A stretch of 64,000 nt of DNA from Paragemmobacter ruber. GTDB lineage: Bacteria; Pseudomonadota; Alphaproteobacteria; Rhodobacterales; Rhodobacteraceae. Positions 34,548 through 43,377 of the stretch are shown here, one piece after another (positions within the stretch are counted from its first letter, which is position 1; each line of letters opens with the position of its first letter). Position numbers and translations under genes: made by a program. The notes below the pieces were generated by a model. The model was not told where the DNA came from. It saw nothing but the letters and a program-made list of their open reading frames with translations, and ran no database searches. The DNA is taken from positions 558,001 to 622,000 of the forward strand of contig NZ_JAAATW010000003.1 of assembly GCF_009908315.1 (NCBI RefSeq), read 5' to 3'.

Positions 34548-35633
34548 ATGCTCATGTTCGTGCTGCGACGCATCGGCGTCATGATCCTGACCGCCATCGC
34601 GCTCACCTTCATCGTCTTCTACATGACGAACCTGCCGCCGAACCTCGAGAAACTCGCCAAGTCCGAGGCATCGGTCCGCATGGATGATGACGCCGTCGCC
34701 AGCTGGCTCGAACGCAACGGCTATGGCGGATCGGTCTTCGTCCGCTATGGCGAATGGCTGGGCGTGATGCCCGGCTGGACCCTGACGGACGAGGACGGCA
34801 CCACCCGCGGCCGCTGCATCGCCGAAGGCACCGATCCGGCCGCAGCGCCCACCTTCTGTGGCCTCCTTCAGGGAAATTGGGGCTTTTCCACCGTCTTCAA
34901 GCAGCCGGTGACCGAGGTGCTGGCCCGCTCGCTGGGTGCCACCGGCTGGCTGATGCTCTGGGTGATGATCGTGATGGTGCCCTCGTCTCTCCTCCTTGGC
35001 GTGCTGTCCGGTATGCGCGAGGGCAGCCGCACCGACCGCGTGCTCTCCACCTTCGCCATCACCACCACCGCCACGCCCGAATATGTCTCCGGCGTGATCC
35101 TCATCGCCCTTCTGGCCTCCGCCACCGCCGGCATCTCGCCCATCCTTGCCGATGCAGGCTGGATCTCGGGCAAGACGCTCTTCCCCGGCACCGCCACCTC
35201 CGCCATGGATGACATCACCTTCTGGAACTTCTTCCTGCCCGTGATGACCATCGCGCTTTACGGCATCGGCTACATCGCCCGCATGACCCGCGCCAGCATG
35301 ACCGAGGTGATGACCCAGCAATACATCCGCACCGCCCGGCTGAAAGGCGTGGGCTTCCGTCAGGTCGTGATGCGCCACGCGCTGCGCAACGCGCTCATCG
35401 CGCCCTTCACGGTGATCATGCTGCAATTCCCGTGGCTTCTGAACGGCGTGGTGATCGTGGAAACCCTCTTCAACTACAAGGGCTTCGGCTGGACGCTGGT
35501 CCAGGCCGCAGGCAACAACGACATCGACACCCTGCTCGCCTGTTCGGTCGTCGCCGTCTTCGTCGTGCTGGTCACGCAGCTGATCTCGGATATCGGCTAC
35601 GTCTTCCTCAACCCCCGCATCCGTCTCGCGTAA
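34548..35633 (+). CDS. Peptide ABC transporter permease, DppB-like
   Basis: A 361-residue inner-membrane permease with six helices. The first helix (FVLRRIGVMILTAIALTFIVF) is followed by a periplasmic region of about 100 residues containing two cysteines (GRCIAEG and TFCGLL). The C-terminal half has the conserved cytoplasmic EAA loop (YIRTARLKGVGFRQVVMRHALRNAL split by one residue) that docks on the ATPase. AAAGGATGAGCC precedes the ATG. It is the second gene of the transporter operon and 12 bases before the next permease. Confidence 0.93.
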   Translation: MLMFVLRRIGVMILTAIALTFIVFYMTNLPPNLEKLAKSEASVRMDDDAVASWLERNGYGGSVFVRYGEWLGVMPGWTLTDEDGTTRGRCIAEGTDPAAAPTFCGLLQGNWGFSTVFKQPVTEVLARSLGATGWLMLWVMIVMVPSSLLLGVLSGMREGSRTDRVLSTFAITTTATPEYVSGVILIALLASATAGISPILADAGWISGKTLFPGTATSAMDDITFWNFFLPVMTIALYGIGYIARMTRASMTEVMTQQYIRTARLKGVGFRQVVMRHALRNALIAPFTVIMLQFPWLLNGVVIVETLFNYKGFGWTLVQAAGNNDIDTLLACSVVAVFVVLVTQLISDIGYVFLNPRIRLA

Positions 35634-35645
35634 GGAAGGCCCAGA

Positions 35646-36812
35646 ATGGACGACGCACTTTCCTGGGGCTCGATCTTCCTGCGCATCGCCGCGCAGCTCC
35701 TGCCGGTCTGGGTGGCCCTCATCGCCACCTTCGCGCTCTCGATGCAGTTCAAGCGCCGCCTCGGCCTCTATGGCCGCATCTTCGACAGCCCGGTGGGGAT
35801 GACGGGTTTTGGCCTTGTGATGTTCTGGGTCTTCACCGCGATCTTCGCCAACTGGATTATCACCCATGATCCCTTGGCCCAGTTGTCGGGGATGAAGAAC
35901 ATCGCCCCCGGCGCCCCCCTCGCCGACCCGGCAGAAGGCGCCTATCCCTATTACCTCCTCGGCGGCGACCACCTCGCCCGCGACGTCTTCAGCCGCATGA
36001 TCATGGGCGCACGCGAGGTGCTGAAAATCGCCCCCGCCGCCACCGTCATCGCCTTCATGGTGGGCATCACGCTGGGCCTGCCTGCGGGCTATCTGGGCGG
36101 CAAGCTCGACACCACGATCAGCTTCCTGTCGAACCTCGTCCTCGCCTTCCCGGTGATCCTGCTCTTCTACCTGCTGGTCACGCCCGAAATCCGCGTGACC
36201 GGCATTCCCATCGTGCTGGCCGCGATCCTGTTCATCTTCCCCGTCATCTTCCTCGTCATCCTCTTCAACTCGCGCTTCTTCACCACACCGGCCAAGCGCA
36301 ACCTCTATGTGGGCCTCACCCTCCTCTTCGGGCTCTGGGCCTATTCCGGCCTCGCCTTCAACGCCGATCCCTTCGGCGTCTGGTCGATGGACCCGAACAT
36401 GCTCAACGTCTTCGTCTCGGTCGTCTTCGTGAACTCGCCTGGCGTTTTCCGCATCGTTCGCGGCATGGTGATGGACATCAAGACCCGCGACTATGTCGCC
36501 GCCGGCCAGACCCGCGGCGAAGGCCCGTGGTACATCATGCTCTGGGAAATCCTGCCCAACGCCCGCGGCCCCCTGATCGTCGATTTCTGCCTTCGCATCG
36601 GCTACACCACGATCCTGCTCGGCACGCTCGGCTTCTTCGGCCTCGGCGTCACACCCGAATCCCCCGACTGGGGCTCGACCATCAACTACGGCCGCCGCCT
36701 CCTCGCCATCGCCCCCCACCCGGCAGTGGTCCCCGCCTTCGCCCTCATGTCGCTCGTCCTCGGCCTCAACCTTCTGGCCGACGGCCTGCGCGAAGAAAGC
36801 ATGAAGGACTGA
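35646..36812 (+). CDS. Peptide ABC transporter permease, DppC-like
   Basis: A 388-residue partner permease. The usual DppC layout (LGGDHLARDVFSRMIMGAREVLKIA, then YLGGKLDT, and the EAA loop RDYVAAGQTRGEGPWYIM) is present. It is about 90 residues longer than typical DppC because of an extra hydrophobic segment between the core helices (VLAAILFIFPVIFLVILF to GLTLLFGLW). AAGGAAGGCCCAGA gives a strong binding site. It belongs to the same operon as the upstream permease and binding protein. Confidence 0.92.
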   Translation: MDDALSWGSIFLRIAAQLLPVWVALIATFALSMQFKRRLGLYGRIFDSPVGMTGFGLVMFWVFTAIFANWIITHDPLAQLSGMKNIAPGAPLADPAEGAYPYYLLGGDHLARDVFSRMIMGAREVLKIAPAATVIAFMVGITLGLPAGYLGGKLDTTISFLSNLVLAFPVILLFYLLVTPEIRVTGIPIVLAAILFIFPVIFLVILFNSRFFTTPAKRNLYVGLTLLFGLWAYSGLAFNADPFGVWSMDPNMLNVFVSVVFVNSPGVFRIVRGMVMDIKTRDYVAAGQTRGEGPWYIMLWEILPNARGPLIVDFCLRIGYTTILLGTLGFFGLGVTPESPDWGSTINYGRRLLAIAPHPAVVPAFALMSLVLGLNLLADGLREESMKD

Positions 36813-36850
36813 TCGGCATGACACAGCGCGCCAGCCGCCCCTCCTCCTTC

Positions 36851-36898
36851 CCCGTTGTGCAATTATCCCACGGGGGTCCGGGGGTGTGAAACCCCCGG
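36851..36898 (+). repeat. Intergenic CGTTG...AATTATCC motif with G/C-run hairpin, copy 3
   Basis: CCCGTTGTGCAATTATCC is followed by GGGGGTCCGGGGG and, after TGTGAAA, CCCCCGG, which can pair back. It lies inside the transporter operon between the second permease and the ATPase gene, so it does not simply mark an operon end. Confidence 0.6.
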
Positions 36899-36929
36899 TC
36901 CCGCAGCCAGCCAAAAGCGCGAGGCCAGA

Positions 36930-39017
36930 ATGTCCGACACCACCTGGGACCCGTCCAAACCCATCCTGGAAATCGAGAACCTCTCGATCTCCTTCTTCAC
37001 CCGCCTGCGCGAAATTCCCGCCGTGATGGATTTCTCCTGCACCGTGATGCCGGGCGAGGCGATGGGTCTGGTGGGCGAATCCGGCTGCGGCAAATCCACC
37101 GTGGCGCTGGCCGTCATGCGCTACTTGGGCAAGAACGGCCGCATCACCGGCGGCTCCATCCGGTTCAAGGGGCGCGACCTGACGAACATGGACGATGAGG
37201 AACTCCGCAAGATCCGCGGCTCCGAAATCGCCATGATCTATCAGGAACCGATGGCCAGCCTGAACCCGGCCATGAAGATCGGCGCGCAACTGGCCGAGGT
37301 GCCGATGATCCACCAAGGCATGTCCAAGCAGGACGCCTGGAAACTCGCCCGCCAGATCGTGGCCGATGTCCGCCTCCCCGATCCCGACCGCATCATCAAC
37401 GCCTATCCGCATCAGCTGTCCGGCGGCCAGCAGCAGCGCATCGTCATCGCCATGGCGCTGATGTCGAAACCCGCACTCCTGATCCTCGACGAACCCACCA
37501 CCGCGCTTGATGTGACGGTGGAGGCGGGCATCGTCGATCTGGTCAAGGATCTGGGCGAAAAATACGGCACCTCAATGCTCTTCATCAGCCACAATCTCGG
37601 CCTCGTGCTGGATGTGTGCGACCGGCTCTGCGTGATGTATTCGGGCGAGGCGGTGGAGACCGGCAATGTCGAAGAGGTCTTCGACAAGATGCGCCACCCC
37701 TACACGCAGGCGCTCTTCCGCTCCATCCCGCTGCCCGGGGCCGACAAGAACGCGCGCCCCCTCGTCGCCATCCCCGGCAACTTCCCCCTGCCGCATGAAC
37801 GCCCGAAGGGCTGCAATTTCGGCCCGCGCTGCGACTACTTCATCGAAGGCCGCTGCAACGCGCAGGATGTGGCCATGGTCCCGGTGCCGGGGGATGACCG
37901 GCACGAAACCCGCTGCCTCCGCTCGACCGAGATCGACTGGCACGCCCCCCTCGCCGCCGCCAAGGTGACGGAAAAGACCGAGGTCGGCCGCGTCGTGCTG
38001 AAACTCGATGACCTGAAGAAATACTACTCCGTCTCCGGCTCTGCCTTCGGCGGTGGCGTGGGCAAGGTCGTCAAAGCCAATGAGACCCTCACCTTCGAGG
38101 CGCGCGAAGGCGAAACCCTCGCCATCGTGGGCGAATCCGGCTGCGGCAAGTCCACCTTTGCCAAGGTCCTGATGGGGCTGGAAACCGCCACCTCCGGCCA
38201 GATCATGCTGTTTGACGAAAACGTCCAGAACACGCCCATCCAGATGCGCGATACGGGCACGATCTCAAAGCTGCAGATGGTGTTCCAGAACCCCTTCGAC
38301 ACGCTCAACCCCTCCATGACGGTGGGCCGCCAGATCATCCGCGCGCTGGAGATCTTCCAATACGGCAATTCGGATGAGGAACGCCAGGCGCGGATGCTGG
38401 AACTCCTCGACCTCGTGAAACTGCCCCGCGCCTTTGCCGACCGGATGCCGCGTCAGCTTTCGGGCGGCCAGAAACAGCGCGTGGGCATCGCGCGGGCCTT
38501 CGCGGGCGGGGCCAAGGTGGTGGTGGCCGATGAGCCCGTCTCGGCGCTGGACGTGTCGGTTCAGGCCGCGGTCACCGATCTGCTGATGGATATCCAGCGC
38601 AAGAACAAGACGACGCTGCTCTTCATCAGCCACGACCTGTCCATCGTGCGCTACCTGTCAGACCGGGTGATGGTCATGTATCTGGGCCATGTGGTCGAGA
38701 TGGGCACCACCGAGCAGGTCTTCCAGCCGCCCTACCACCCCTATACCGAGGCGCTCCTCTCTGCCGTCCCGATCGCCGATACCCGCGTGCAGAAACAGCG
38801 CATCGTGCTCGAAGGCGATATCCCCTCGGCGGTAAACCCGCCCCCGGGCTGCCCGTTCCAGACGCGCTGCCGCTGGAAATCCCGCGTCGCGGGCGGGCTG
38901 TGCGAAAGCGAGGTGCCACCGGTGCGGATGCTGGAGGGCGGGCATCAGATCAAATGCCACCTGCCCGATGACGTGCTGGCCAGCATGGAACCCGTCATCA
39001 AGATCGCTGCGGAGTAA
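36930..39017 (+). CDS. Fused peptide ABC transporter ATPase (DppD-DppF type)
   Basis: A 695-residue protein made of two complete nucleotide-binding domains. Domain 1 (about 10-320) has Walker A GESGCGKST, signature LSGGQQQR and Walker B LLILDEPTT. Domain 2 (about 350-690) has a second GESGCGKST, LSGGQKQR and VVVADEPVSALD. Each ends with the oligopeptide-transporter C-terminal motif with spaced cysteines (CNFGPRCDYF... and CPFQTRCRW). Fusion gives a single-chain ATPase, so this completes the importer with one gene fewer than the dpp operon. GAGGCC precedes the ATG. Confidence 0.95.
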   Translation: MSDTTWDPSKPILEIENLSISFFTRLREIPAVMDFSCTVMPGEAMGLVGESGCGKSTVALAVMRYLGKNGRITGGSIRFKGRDLTNMDDEELRKIRGSEIAMIYQEPMASLNPAMKIGAQLAEVPMIHQGMSKQDAWKLARQIVADVRLPDPDRIINAYPHQLSGGQQQRIVIAMALMSKPALLILDEPTTALDVTVEAGIVDLVKDLGEKYGTSMLFISHNLGLVLDVCDRLCVMYSGEAVETGNVEEVFDKMRHPYTQALFRSIPLPGADKNARPLVAIPGNFPLPHERPKGCNFGPRCDYFIEGRCNAQDVAMVPVPGDDRHETRCLRSTEIDWHAPLAAAKVTEKTEVGRVVLKLDDLKKYYSVSGSAFGGGVGKVVKANETLTFEAREGETLAIVGESGCGKSTFAKVLMGLETATSGQIMLFDENVQNTPIQMRDTGTISKLQMVFQNPFDTLNPSMTVGRQIIRALEIFQYGNSDEERQARMLELLDLVKLPRAFADRMPRQLSGGQKQRVGIARAFAGGAKVVVADEPVSALDVSVQAAVTDLLMDIQRKNKTTLLFISHDLSIVRYLSDRVMVMYLGHVVEMGTTEQVFQPPYHPYTEALLSAVPIADTRVQKQRIVLEGDIPSAVNPPPGCPFQTRCRWKSRVAGGLCESEVPPVRMLEGGHQIKCHLPDDVLASMEPVIKIAAE

Positions 39018-39154
39018 GCGAATTCTGACGCAGATTTGGTGCCGTTTCCTGCCCACAGGAAACGGATCCCACCCGGTATGAATCCGGAATTTGCGCCAAA
39101 TCCCGATGCGATATTTGCGTCAGAGATCGCCCTCAGATCCGATTCGCAGGGCCG

Positions 39155-39197
39155 AAATTCTTCGAAGAATTTTGCAAGAATTTTCGAAAGTTCTTGC
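39155..39197. repeat. Tandem TTCGAA-centred palindromes downstream of the ABC operon
   Basis: A perfect 18-bp palindrome AAATTCTTCGAAGAATTT (39155-39172) is followed one base later by GCAAGAA...TTCTTGC (39174-39197). The element resembles those at 44481-44522 and 17958-18024. It lies between convergent genes and may act as a bidirectional terminator. Confidence 0.65.
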
Positions 39198-39229
39198 CCG
39201 CGCCCGCCCGAAAGCGCTGCGCGGCGACC

Positions 39230-39832
39230 CTAGCCGAGGATCGCCTTCACATAATTCTCGGTCTCGGCATAGGGCGGGATGCCGTCATGCGTCTCCACCG
39301 CCATCGGCCCAGCATTATAGGCCGCCAGCGCCAGCCGCCATGATCCGAACCGGTCATACATCATCCGCAAATAGCGCGCACCGCCGTCAAGATTCTCTTC
39401 CGGGTCGTTGATATCGACCCGCAGCAGCCGCGCCGTATCGGGCATCAGCTGGGCCAGCCCGGTCGCGCCCTTGGGGCTGACCGCGCCCGCGTTCCACCCA
39501 CTCTCCTGCTGCACCAGCCGCAGGAAAAGGTCCTCGGGGATGTTGTGCCGCCGCGCTGCCGCCTTGGCCACCTCAAGGAATTCCCCCTTGTAGTTGCCGC
39601 GGAAGGCCGGCAGCGGCCCCTCGTCCTCGTCATCCTCGCTCTTGGGCTTCAGCCGTTCGGAGCCGGAATACTGTTTGGCGAGGCGGCCATCGAGCAGTTC
39701 CTTTTGCCGCTCAAAGATTGCCGTCCGCGACATGCCCGATCCGGACAGCGTCAGACCATCGGCCAGCACCGCCCCCGAAGGCAGCGCCGCCCAGACCGCG
39801 ACCAGTGAGCCAAGACCGAACCGACGCATCAT
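39230..39832 (-). CDS. Lytic transglycosylase, SLT domain
   Basis: A 200-residue exported murein-cleaving enzyme. A signal peptide (residues 1-24, ending SGAVLA) is followed by a charged linker and the SLT domain (about 80-200). The catalytic glutamate lies in LVQQESGWNAGAVS, followed by GATGLAQLMPDTARLL and the AYNAGP motif. It is small for the family, consisting of little beyond the catalytic domain. It lies downstream of the LuxR-type gene on the same strand with a 61-base gap. Confidence 0.92.
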   Translation of the reverse strand: MMRRFGLGSLVAVWAALPSGAVLADGLTLSGSGMSRTAIFERQKELLDGRLAKQYSGSERLKPKSEDDEDEGPLPAFRGNYKGEFLEVAKAAARRHNIPEDLFLRLVQQESGWNAGAVSPKGATGLAQLMPDTARLLRVDINDPEENLDGGARYLRMMYDRFGSWRLALAAYNAGPMAVETHDGIPPYAETENYVKAILG

Positions 39833-39893
39833 CCCACCCGGAAAACCAACCGGGCGGAGACTATAGGATCAGGCCCCCGCTTGACCAGACCCT

Positions 39894-40514
39894 TCATGCC
39901 GATCCGTCGCGGATCCCGCCGTCCCGCGCGGCAGGCGCCGCCACTGCCCCCGGCAGGGGCACCATGCCCAGCCGCGCTGTCGCGCTCTCGCCGGGAAGCA
40001 GGGGCGCGTTCAGCAGATCCTCGATCAGCACGCTCACCAATTGCCCGCGCCCCTGCACGCCCGCCTTGCGGTAGATGGCGTTCAGATGCGTCTTCACCGT
40101 GCCCTCGGCCGATCCCCGCATCGCCGCGATCTCTGCGATCGAACAGCCCTTGATCGTAAAGGCCGCCACATCCGCCTCGGAAGGTGTCAGCCCCCATTCG
40201 CGGAAATAGGCCTCCATCAGCGCGCCCAGCGCGCCCGCCGCCACGCCCAGAGACCGCTCCATCACCGCCTGCCGACGCAGCAGGTCAAGCAGCAGCCGCA
40301 CCTCGAAGACCAACCCCACGAACAAGCCCAGCGTCGCCCCGAGTTCGGGCAGCATATGCGCGAGGGTAACGCCGCCCTCGGCAAAGTCCTCGACGATATC
40401 CACCACGAAGAAGGCCGAACACAGCAGCTGGAACGCGATCAGCGCCATCAGCATCCGGGGCCCCCGCGCGCCGGACCTTGCCGTTGCACGGGTCAAAACG
40501 TCCTGCTCCGACAT
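39894..40514 (-). CDS. Membrane-anchored LuxR-type regulator
   Basis: A 206-residue protein with two N-terminal transmembrane helices (about residues 22-42 and 57-75), a short linker, and a LuxR/NarL-type helix-turn-helix (about 105-170, LTPSEADVAAFTIKGCSIAEIAAMRGSAEGTVKTHLNAIYRKAG split across the recognition helix). A Pro/Ala-rich tail follows. The start at 40514 has AAGGGTG upstream. Such proteins sense a membrane or periplasmic signal without a receiver domain. It follows the cytochrome b561-like gene by 34 bases, suggesting joint expression. Confidence 0.85.
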   Translation of the reverse strand: MSEQDVLTRATARSGARGPRMLMALIAFQLLCSAFFVVDIVEDFAEGGVTLAHMLPELGATLGLFVGLVFEVRLLLDLLRRQAVMERSLGVAAGALGALMEAYFREWGLTPSEADVAAFTIKGCSIAEIAAMRGSAEGTVKTHLNAIYRKAGVQGRGQLVSVLIEDLLNAPLLPGESATARLGMVPLPGAVAAPAARDGGIRDGSA

Positions 40515-40548
40515 CGGCACACCCTTCCTTCGCAGATCATGGCCCAAA

Positions 40549-41070
40549 TCACGGCAATGTCTTGTAGCCCGTCACCATGGATTTCGGAAGGTTCACCCCA
40601 AGCCTGCGGCTTTCCACCACCACCGCCAGCACATGCACGACCACCGAAATCTCGGCCCAGACCACCAGCATCTCATGCACCTCTTCCACCCAGCCCACGC
40701 CGAAGAACGTCACCGTGGTCATGGCATAGCCAGACGCCGCCAGCCCGGCCATCGTCAGGATCAGGTTCACGATCATCAGCGCACCCAGCGGCGAATGGCC
40801 CTCATGCACCCGGCGCCGCCCCGTCGCCATATCGGTCAGCTGCCCGACCACCGCTTCGGGGCGCGGCAGGAAACCGGCCAGACGCGCGTGCCGCGTCCCC
40901 ACGATCCCCCAGATCAGCCGCAGCACGATCAGCCCGGCCACCGCATAACCCACCCAGCGATGCGCCGCCTTGCCATGCGCCGTCACAAAGATATTGGCCG
41001 CGAACCCCGCCACCAAGGACCAGTGGAACAGCCGCACCAGCGGATCCCACACCTTCACGACACGTGCCAT
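40549..41070 (-). CDS. Cytochrome b561-family membrane protein
   Basis: A 173-residue di-haem cytochrome b with four helices. Probable haem ligands are His16 (RLFHWSLV), the histidine in KAAHRWVGY, and histidines in the last two helices (EVHEMLVVW, VVVHVLAVV). The start VWDPLVRLFHW is typical of the bacterial b561 and Ni-Fe hydrogenase b-type group. It is likely an electron carrier between the quinone pool and a periplasmic partner. The PepSY protein lies 69 bases upstream and the membrane LuxR gene 34 bases downstream. Confidence 0.9.
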   Translation of the reverse strand: MARVVKVWDPLVRLFHWSLVAGFAANIFVTAHGKAAHRWVGYAVAGLIVLRLIWGIVGTRHARLAGFLPRPEAVVGQLTDMATGRRRVHEGHSPLGALMIVNLILTMAGLAASGYAMTTVTFFGVGWVEEVHEMLVVWAEISVVVHVLAVVVESRRLGVNLPKSMVTGYKTLP

Positions 41071-41139
41071 CTTTCCGCTCCCTTCTGCATCAGAGGGGCG
41101 GCCGCATCACCGGCCGCCCCGCATGTATAGGCCGCGCGA

Positions 41140-41400
41140 TCAGCCCTCTTCGCCTTCCTCATGCTCAACCTGCTTCAGGCTGGCATCGAACCACAGCTCC
41201 TCCATCTCGCCATCCTTGACGACATAGACCTCGATCAGCCCGTCCTCGGCCTTGAACTGGCGCACCTCATAGCCCTCGGCCTGCAGCTGCGCGGTCAGCG
41301 TGGCCTGCGCGGCGGCATCCACCTCGCCCTCCCCGGCAAAGGCGGCGGGCGCGGCGAGCGAAGCCGCGAACAGCGCGGCGGCAGTCAATGTACGGATCAT
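41140..41400 (-). CDS. PepSY-domain periplasmic protein
   Basis: An 86-residue secreted protein: signal peptide (residues 1-22, ending APAAFA), then one PepSY domain (LTAQLQAEGYEVRQFKAEDG, IEVYVVKDGEMEELWFDASL) and an acidic end (VEHEEGEEG). PepSY domains occur in inhibitory and redox-linked periplasmic proteins; frequent neighbours are b561-type cytochromes, as here. GGAG lies eight bases upstream of ATG 41400. The gene is probably first in the unit PepSY, b561, LuxR. Confidence 0.85.
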   Translation of the reverse strand: MIRTLTAAALFAASLAAPAAFAGEGEVDAAAQATLTAQLQAEGYEVRQFKAEDGLIEVYVVKDGEMEELWFDASLKQVEHEEGEEG

Positions 41401-41644
41401 TTCATCTGCTCCATCTGGTTTGGCCCGACGCAGCCCTGCCGCGCCGGATGCCCCCCATCTGCCCGCCGCAGCGCAGCGCCGCCATCCATCGCAGGTCTGG
41501 GATGGCCCCCACGCGGCCCATCTCATCCCAAAGGTGCAGATGCCCCCCACCCCCGATTGCGGCTTTCGGCCCGGGGGTCTATAGCGTTTTTTAACCATCA
41601 GGGGGCTAGGCTCCCCACGCGATCATTCAACGGGAGAGAACGCC

Positions 41645-42169
41645 ATGGCAGGGTCGGTCAACAAGGTTATCATCATCGGCAATCTGGGCCGCGATCCTGA
41701 GGTGCGCAGCTTCCAGAACGGGGGCAAGGTGGTAAACCTGCGCATCGCCACCTCGGAAACGTGGCGTGACCGCAACTCGGGCGAACGCAAGGAACGCACC
41801 GAATGGCACTCCGTCGCCATCTTCAACGAGGCTTTGGCAAAGATCGCCGAACAGTATCTGCGCAAGGGATCGACCGTTTACATCGAAGGCGCGCTGGAAA
41901 CCCGCAAATGGCAGGACCAGTCCGGTCAGGATCGCTACACCACCGAAATCGTGCTGCGCCCCTATAACGGCAACCTCACCCTGCTCGGTGGCCGTGGCGA
42001 AGGCGGCAGTGGCGGCGGTGCCTCGGGCGGCGGCGATTATGGCGGCTATGATGATTATCAGGGCGGCGGCGCCAGCAGCGGCGGTGGCGGCTACTCGGGC
42101 GGCGGGCGCAGCGGCGGCGGCGCCCCGGCGGGCGGGCGCAGCGACATGGATGACGAAATCCCGTTCTGA
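41645..42169 (+). CDS. ssb: Single-stranded DNA-binding protein
   Basis: A 174-residue replication and repair protein. The OB fold (residues 1-112, start [18 protein letters not shown]) is followed by a glycine-rich linker and the acidic tip MDDEIPF, which recruits partner proteins. GGGAGAGAACGCC precedes the ATG. Upstream, TTAACCAT (41591-41598) matches a CtrA half-site. I found no LexA box in its leader, although ssb is SOS-controlled in some bacteria. Confidence 0.97.
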   Translation: MAGSVNKVIIIGNLGRDPEVRSFQNGGKVVNLRIATSETWRDRNSGERKERTEWHSVAIFNEALAKIAEQYLRKGSTVYIEGALETRKWQDQSGQDRYTTEIVLRPYNGNLTLLGGRGEGGSGGGASGGGDYGGYDDYQGGGASSGGGGYSGGGRSGGGAPAGGRSDMDDEIPF

Positions 42170-42302
42170 TCGCGCGGCACCGCAGGGCGGAACCTGACAT
42201 AACGGCAAGGGCGCCCCCCTCCTGGGGCACCCCGCTTCCTGCACTGGACCTTGGCCCGCAGATTCCCTATATAATTGCTCAACAAACCCATCCGGAACCG
42301 CC

Positions 42303-42662
42303 ATGACCAGTGTGGAACAGATCGAAGGCGCCCCGCTCATCGCGCCTTCCAGCACCGACCATCCGCTGTACGATGATGTCGTCGAGGCGTGCCGTACGGT
42401 CTTCGACCCCGAAATTCCGGTCAACATCTTCGACCTCGGCCTTGTCTATACGATTGATATTTCGTCTGAAAACGATGTCGATATCACCATGACGCTCACC
42501 GCGCCCGGCTGCCCCGTCGCGGGCGAGATGCCGGGTTGGGTGGCCGATGCGGTGGAACCGCTCGCCGGGGTGAAATCGGTCAACGTCAAGATGACCTTCG
42601 ATCCGCCCTGGGGCATGGACATGATGTCCGATGAGGCGCGGCTCGAACTGGGCTTCATGTAA
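42303..42662 (+). CDS. sufT: SUF system Fe-S assembly protein SufT-like (MIP18/DUF59)
   Basis: A 119-residue protein of the DUF59/MIP18 family, assisting Fe-S cluster assembly. The family block DPEIPVNIFDLGLVY and the conserved cysteine in TAPGCPVAGEMP are present, with DPPWGMDMMSDEARLELGF at the end. The C-terminal form matches SufT of alphaproteobacterial suf operons, although the sufBCDS genes are not here. It is followed after 73 bases by the SatD-like gene; that gap carries several TTGCA/TGCAA repeats. An A-type carrier lies three genes downstream. Confidence 0.9.
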   Translation: MTSVEQIEGAPLIAPSSTDHPLYDDVVEACRTVFDPEIPVNIFDLGLVYTIDISSENDVDITMTLTAPGCPVAGEMPGWVADAVEPLAGVKSVNVKMTFDPPWGMDMMSDEARLELGFM

Positions 42663-42735
42663 GGCAAAAGATTTACCTTGCATTTTTGCCCTGCAAGCTT
42701 TTTCCTTTGCAAGTCACCCATGCAAGGAAATCCGC

Positions 42736-43377
42736 TTGCCAGACACTGCCGCCCTCCATGCCGTCATCACAGGCGATCTTGTCGCCTCCACCCGCCTGCC
42801 CGATGATCGGCGCGACCGCGCCGTGATGGCGCTGCAAGGCGCGGCAGAGGTTTGGGGGGATCTGCACTTCACCCGCTTCCGGGGCGATGGCTGGCAGGTC
42901 CTGATCCACCCCGCAGGCCGCGCCCTGCGCATCGCCCTGTCGCTTGCCGCCGCGCTCACCGCCGCCGATACGGGCCTTGCCACGCGGCTTGCCATCGGCT
43001 TCGGCCGCGCCACCCGCGTGACCCCGGGCGATCTGTCAGCAGCGACCGGGTCCGCCTTCCACCGTTCGGGCCGCGCGCTTGATGCGCTGCCGCGCGGGCG
43101 CCACTGGGGGATCGCCGCAGCACCCGGCCTGCCCGACTGGATCGCCGCCGCCATTCCCCTCGCGGAATGGCAGGCCGCAGGCTGGACCCGGGGGCAGGCC
43201 GCGGTGGTTGCGCAAGTCCTCCACCCGGACGCGTTGACGCAAGAGGAATGGGCCGCCCGCATGGGCCTCTCGCGGCAGGCCTGGGCGTCGCGTCTTGCAG
43301 GCTCTGGGATCACCGCATGGCTGCCGACCCTGCAGGTCTGGGAAGGCTGGAACGGCGCAGGCCTCACCGATGATTGA
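42736..43377 (+). CDS. SatD-like protein with cyclase-type fold and C-terminal HTH
   Basis: A 213-residue protein starting at TTG 42736 with AAGGA seven bases upstream. The N-terminal part reads like a reduced class III nucleotide cyclase domain: ITGDLVASTRL with Asp14, RFRGDGWQVLI with Asp51, then RLAIGFGRATR and GSAFHRSGRALD. Both aspartates match the metal-binding positions of cyclases. The C-terminal 60 residues (LTQEEWAARMGLSRQAWASRLA) resemble a helix-turn-helix. The pattern recalls the SatD family, which often adjoins DUF3307 proteins, as here. The gene overlaps the next one by eight bases. Activity unknown. Confidence 0.75.
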   Translation: MPDTAALHAVITGDLVASTRLPDDRRDRAVMALQGAAEVWGDLHFTRFRGDGWQVLIHPAGRALRIALSLAAALTAADTGLATRLAIGFGRATRVTPGDLSAATGSAFHRSGRALDALPRGRHWGIAAAPGLPDWIAAAIPLAEWQAAGWTRGQAAVVAQVLHPDALTQEEWAARMGLSRQAWASRLAGSGITAWLPTLQVWEGWNGAGLTDD

